Of a stretch of 64,000 nt of DNA, positions 60,190-64,000 are shown piece after piece; the stretch's first letter is position 1; the number at the start of each line of letters is the position of its first letter. The position numbers and the translations under genes are program-made. This stretch comes from Oscheius tipulae. Its lineage: Eukaryota; Nematoda; Chromadorea; Rhabditida; Rhabditidae. Where the stretch lies: the NCBI GenBank assembly GCA_037178975.1, contig JASJZH010000004.1, positions 8,680,001-8,744,000 of the forward strand, given 5' to 3'. The notes beneath the pieces are model-generated. The model saw only the letters and a program-made list of their open reading frames with translations, was not told the DNA's origin and did no database searches.

Positions 60190-60740
60190 TAAAGTAGACC
60201 AACCCTAAATACTACCAGTAGTCCAGAAGCGCGTCGAACCTTCCTAAACAAGCGTTGGTTAAAAGCAACATATCAACTAACCTATTGAAGGCTAAATAGA
60301 TGATGGTGCTTTGAACATTAATGAATCGCCAGGCAATGCAAGTAGTATAGTTCACTGCTATCCAGGATGGACTGACCCAAAATATAGCCTGCCGTTATTT
60401 GCTCTACGGGGATGAAAATGCCCATCAGTAGGGCTTGCATTGTCAGACTCCATTCTTTTTTAATGTTCACCTCTTTTCTCTGTTTATGCCCACATTAGTA
60501 ATAAACTGAACAAATATTACCTTTTTTATCATAAATATCAGGTGAAACAAGTATTGTACCGAAGTTGCAAACACAAATGCCATAGTTACAGCTGGTTCGT
60601 AAGTTTTCGAATCAGCTGGAAAGATTGTTGTTGGAATTGAGTATACTTACCGTTAGTAAGGTTGAGAAACGTATTTATTGCAGGACTAAAGAATTTACTA
60701 CTTTCTGTATTAATGACTACTGCCGATACGCATCCGCATT
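60190..60740 (-). pseudogene. Partial serpentine receptor, decayed copy of the 62.5-63.9 kb gene
   Basis: Minus strand. It carries VTMAFVFATSVQYLFHLIFM, then NIKKEWSLTMQALLMGIFIP and AGYILGQSILDSSELYY, matching the gene at 62454-63850 (NIKKEWSLTMQSLLMGTFIP). A stop and frame changes follow in the last helix. The position equivalent to intron 62575-62610 still has a normal GT donor and ttgtttag acceptor here. The N-terminal half is missing. Confidence 0.6.
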
Positions 60741-60764
60741 GAAAATTAGAAGCGCACCCTCTTA

Positions 60765-61332
60765 TTGAAGCGCACTTGGAACAGTACCCTAAGCGGACTC
60801 GGAGGAAAGCGTTTACCCGGCGCAGGACGACCACTGAAAGACTTGAAGTTGGACAAAGATCTCCTTGAATGGATCAAGCTTCAACGTGCTAAAAAACATT
60901 CTGTGAGCCGCCGAATAATCAAAAAGAAGGCGAAAGAGCTGTCAAGCGATGAGAGCTTTAAAGTTAGTGACTTTAAACATGTTTGTCATTAGCATAATTC
61001 AGATTTCTAATGGATGGCTAGAAAAGTTTCTCCGTAGACACAATTTGGTAACGAGACGTGTTACTTCAACTTGTCAAAAACCGTCAGAAGACCTCGAGGA
61101 ACATGTGGTCAATTTTGTCCTCAAACTCGCTGAAAGAAGAAGAAGAAACAACTATCAAAAGCCAAATACGGCCGAATATTTGCAAAAAGTTCTGGGATCA
61201 ACGTTGTTCGGGAAAAGACTATTGATCTGGGATCAGTATGCTGTTCACAAATCGAAGGCTACGATGAAGAAGCTCGATGAACTCAGGATTGATTCTTCTT
61301 TAGTACCAGCGGGCTGTACTCCTTATATCCAG
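60765..61332 (+). mobile_element. Internally deleted pogo/Tigger-like transposase
   Basis: The frame from 60765, joined across a 36-40 nt intron near 60962-61002, gives a helix-turn-helix region (LPGAGRPLKDLKLDKDLLEW) and a CENP-B-type DNA-binding end (ISNGWLEKFLRRHNLVTRRV). After that it jumps to the C-terminal part of a DDE domain (LFGKRLLIWDQYAVHKSKAT, then VPAGCTPYIQ). The first catalytic Asp and about 150 residues between are absent, so it cannot transpose. The last exon ends at 61332 with a gtaagg donor. Confidence 0.65.
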
Positions 61333-61369
61333 GTAAGGGTCAATTCAAATTCTTCTAATAATGGCTCAG

Positions 61370-62398
61370 TATCATGGAACGCCCCACGTTATGTATTGCA
61401 TTGTATTCCGATCGCCGATTCAAATGAAAAACTACAGGTTGTGCCTGTTGTGGCACCAGGTTGTAGCATGTGTTGCCGACATTTATGCAAGTGCTAAACT
61501 CCCACACTTTCAAAATTTCTTTCAGGTTTCCTGTATCGCAAAACCCGTAGTTCTTTGGCCATTACCGATGGGTTACCTCACCGGATTTGGGAAGGATTGG
61601 ATTCCAGTAACACATGCCCTAGGTATTGGGCAGTGGTTTGTGACCTCTGCGTGCATAGCCCTACTTCATATTTTTATTTATCGCTATCTACAGGTCCAGG
61701 GGCGTAGAAAGTTTCCTCGGCGGTATAAGCTGCTATTTGTATGGAACTACGCGCTATGTGTATTGAATTATGTTTCTACGGCATCGATAGCAGTGGATCA
61801 CGAAAAAATATTGCTGAAAATGCAGACGGTGAGAAATCTTGATCATTTTCTGCATTTTAATTTCTCCTAGCTCTTGCGTGAAACCGCATTTTTCAGGTAT
61901 ACACTTGTATCACAGAAAATTTGTTCGCCTTCCCTGGCCTTGTCGCCTTGGATGAAACAGAAGTTTTGTACAAAGAAATACTACTTATGTGTATTGACTG
62001 CATTAACTTCACAATCAACATAGTGCCTTTTGCATTAGCTACAGCTAAGGCAGTCAACATCAACGTGATGTCCGAGCAGCTTCGACGAATGCAAAAACAG
62101 CTGTTCATCCAACTCGTAGTGCAAACCACTGTGCCGATGGTTTTTCGTCGTTGCTCCGGCAATCATTTCTAGCGTTGATGTGTATTTTGAAATTTTCGGA
62201 GCGGGCTGTAAGTTACGTTTAAACCTGTGTTGTATTACATATTCAGACATAAACACAATAGTCCTCACTGGTTTCTCAATGTTTGGAGTATCCGGCGGGA
62301 TCGTGCTCATTGCTATGAACAAGTCTTATTGTATTTCGTCCGTGATTCGTGCTGCCACTACACCAAACGAGAATTCCCCTATAGTTTTTAGCATTTAA
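61370..62398 (+). CDS. Str-superfamily chemoreceptor (srh/sri-like), 5' truncated, one frameshift
   Basis: Exons 61370-61486, 61526-61828, 61897-62207, 62247-62398. It aligns by eye with the gene at 39865-41018: MYCIVFRSPIQMKNYRLCLL (end of helix 1 and helix 2), IAKPVVLWPLPMGYL, FIYRYLQVQGRRKFPRRYKL, QLRRMQKQLFIQLVVQTTVP, VVAPAIISSVDVYF and FGVSGGIVLIAMNKSY. The first helix is missing: homology begins right at acceptor 61369, just behind a transposase exon. Exon 3 has a T5 run (62141-62145) with one T too many for the family frame. Intron 61487-61525 appears to be GC-AG. It is probably a pseudogene unless the fusion is expressed and the T run is an error. Confidence 0.6.
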
Positions 62399-62453
62399 CT
62401 TTATTCGGAAAAAAGTAATGTTTTTTACGCGTGAACAGAATAGTTGACAACTA

Positions 62454-63850
62454 TTATTTGATTTCTATCTTAGAAGGCTCTGTAGCCACAACTGACATAA
62501 CAACGGATTCTGTTTCACACCAGCCGTTAATGCTTCCAGTCGTCCAAAAACTAATGTACGCGCGTCGGACCTTCCTAAAAGGAGTCTTATTTGAAAAATG
62601 AAATAGCTGCCTATTAAAAGCCAAGTAGATAATGGTGCTCTGAATGTTAACAAGCCGCCAACCAATGCATGAAATGTACCACAACTGATTGCTATCCAAT
62701 CTGTGATGTGCTGAAATGTATCCAGTGATTAACATGATCCCAGGAATAAAAGTGCCCATCAAGAGAGATTGCATAGTCAAACTCCATTCCTTCTTAATGT
62801 TTGCCTCTTTTCTCTAAAGACAACAGCTGAACGAAGCGAACAATACTGTACCTTTTGAATCATGAAGACCAAGAGGAATAAGTATAGAGCAGAGGTTACC
62901 ATAACAACAGAAAGTGTTGACCAGAAACCAAATGGTTCGAGGATGTGCCATAGCCCTTAATGCGTTTGTAACCTATACTGTTAAAAACAAACAGAAAACA
63001 AACAATATTGGGTCCTTTAGAGAAGGGCTGAAGTATTTCCAACTATTGGTTGAATAAATTACATTTGAGGTACATCCAGGCACCACAAGTAGAAGCGGTA
63101 TGCTTAGGACACCCTGAAAATAGAAAGTTACTCTGTTCGAAAGGTATGCATCATTCTATCAACTTACTCTGTACACCCATTTGCTGTCAAAGGCTGAACC
63201 GCGTGACAAGACTATAACTGTGAAGCGGTTGTAGCTCAGGATGAAGTTCAAGACAATTGTGTACATTAAAAGCGATTGCTTTAACGCTTCAGTAATCTAA
63301 AGATGTATCCGTCACTTTAAACATAGCTATTAGACTTCTCCCTGGGACATATGCAACATCAGTTGGACCGTTTCTGAGGCTTGTATCCAGAACATGATTT
63401 TGTAGGTTGTATTTTTCCAAAGATCCTTGTCAAAATAGAAAATCTGTTTACAGAATAATTCTACTAAAGCTCACGATTAGCTCACGATTAGTATTGGGAT
63501 GTTCGCCGGAAGAAAAACTATGTTAAAAATTAGGTAGACGAACTCGCGCTCGACTGTGATCTCTGACAACATTTAATGTGGCTTTTACTATAAGCTGTTC
63601 TTACCGGGAGGGTAGAACCCAACTCTGGATAGATTCCATGCATAGGCGCACATCTGATTGATACATGTTTTATATTATAAATTTTTTAGCCTACCCTGAT
63701 AGCGGGGATCGAAGCTAACACTAGGATAAAAATTCCCGAAATGGTAAGAAAAAGTATGAACTTGCGTTCTGTACGGCTTTCGAAGAGCATAATGATCAAC
63801 AGGAGTATAACTTCGATGTTCCTGGTTTAACCTGCTACATCAACCGAATG
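62454..63850 (-). CDS. Serpentine receptor (srt/srx-like), extent uncertain
   Basis: Minus strand. Recognisable exons: about 63300-63150 (LKQSLLMYTIVLNFILSYNR, helix 3 with NRFTVI), about 63115-63030 (GVLSIPLLLVVPG), about 62975-62855 (EPFGFWSTLSVVMVTSALYL), and about 62812-62454 (NIKKEWSLTMQSLLMGTFIP, helix 7 IQSTIIYLAFN, RRAYISFW tail). N-terminal exons up to about 63850 are only partly traceable. The helix 7-tail boundary is interrupted by a 36-nt GC-AG intron or a retained equivalent (62610-62575). The family looks like worm srt/srx receptors. Ligand and intactness are unknown. Confidence 0.45.
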
Positions 63851-64000
63851 AGTTAACGGAGATCTACTCGCATAATTAGGTCTAGAAAAGAGCAACTAGC
63901 AACCGTGATCGCGTGATTACGAGGAAATATAATCTTTCCCGAATCTATCTATCTATTCATCTTCAGATTCATATATATTGCATCGCTAGAAGCAGTTTTT
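63851..64000. other. Window end, nothing recognised
   Basis: No exon, repeat or regulatory element could be supported in the last 150 bases. Confidence 0.5.

Noticed and set aside
1-64000. CRISPR arrays, operator sites, prokaryotic features
   Set aside because: Spliced eukaryotic genes throughout; no regularly spaced direct repeats seen.

Overview
The window looks like a nematode chromosome segment, most likely Caenorhabditis or a close rhabditid. The support is: many 36-50 nt introns ending in TTTTCAG-like acceptors; a trans-splice-type acceptor in a gap of about 110 nt between two same-strand genes; nematode chemoreceptor families; a DD37D (maT) transposon; and orthologues of well-known worm proteins. 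Genes were rebuilt by hand from splice signals, reading phase and remembered family motifs. No database search was possible.

Layout. 1-4.0 kb: no convincing gene, repeats only. 4.0-7.5 kb (+): vesicular-glutamate-transporter-like SLC17 gene with repeats in two introns. 10.15-14.49 kb (+): complete kinesin-II KIF3B/KLP-11 orthologue, followed after about 110 nt by an orphan tail-anchored protein (to 15.99 kb) in what looks like an operon. 16.9-18.5 kb (-): CDC50/TMEM30 flippase subunit. 20.2-20.9 kb: broken serpentine receptor. 21.06-22.34 kb: intact maT transposon. 22.7-24.05 kb (+): TSPO. 24.8-25.6 kb (-): chemoreceptor remnants. 26.2-28.6 kb (-): sex-peptide/myoinhibitory-peptide-type peptide GPCR. 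28.6-32.9 kb: gene-poor, with a TTAA-flanked foldback MITE. 32.9-34.5 kb (+): second SLC17 transporter. 34.5-39.1 kb: gene-poor. 39.1-44.7 kb: chemoreceptor cluster (one intact gene, two broken) interrupted by a gag-protease retroelement fragment. 46.2-46.7 kb (-): small two-exon gene. 48.4-48.9 kb: second foldback element. 49.7-50.4 kb (-): secreted Cys-rich repeat protein. 52.9-55.0 kb (-): S28 serine peptidase. 55.2-58.5 kb (-): soluble guanylate cyclase. 58.7-63.9 kb: more serpentine receptors, mostly damaged, and a pogo-like transposase fragment whose splice donor faces a receptor exon in phase.

Functional themes. Several genes suit sensory neurons: kinesin-II (ciliary transport), the soluble guanylate cyclase (gas sensing), the peptide GPCR, the chemoreceptors and the VGLUT-like transporter. 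The others (CDC50, TSPO, S28 peptidase, Cys-rich secreted protein) are membrane housekeeping or gut/cuticle-type functions. No shared pathway between neighbours is shown, apart from the probable klp-11 operon.

Several genes are broken by one-base changes in short T runs, so some apparent pseudogenes may be assembly errors. The least explained items are the klp-11-linked tail-anchored orphan, the splice-compatible transposase-receptor junction, a recurrent GC-AG intron class, and the cyclase with altered catalytic-loop residues.
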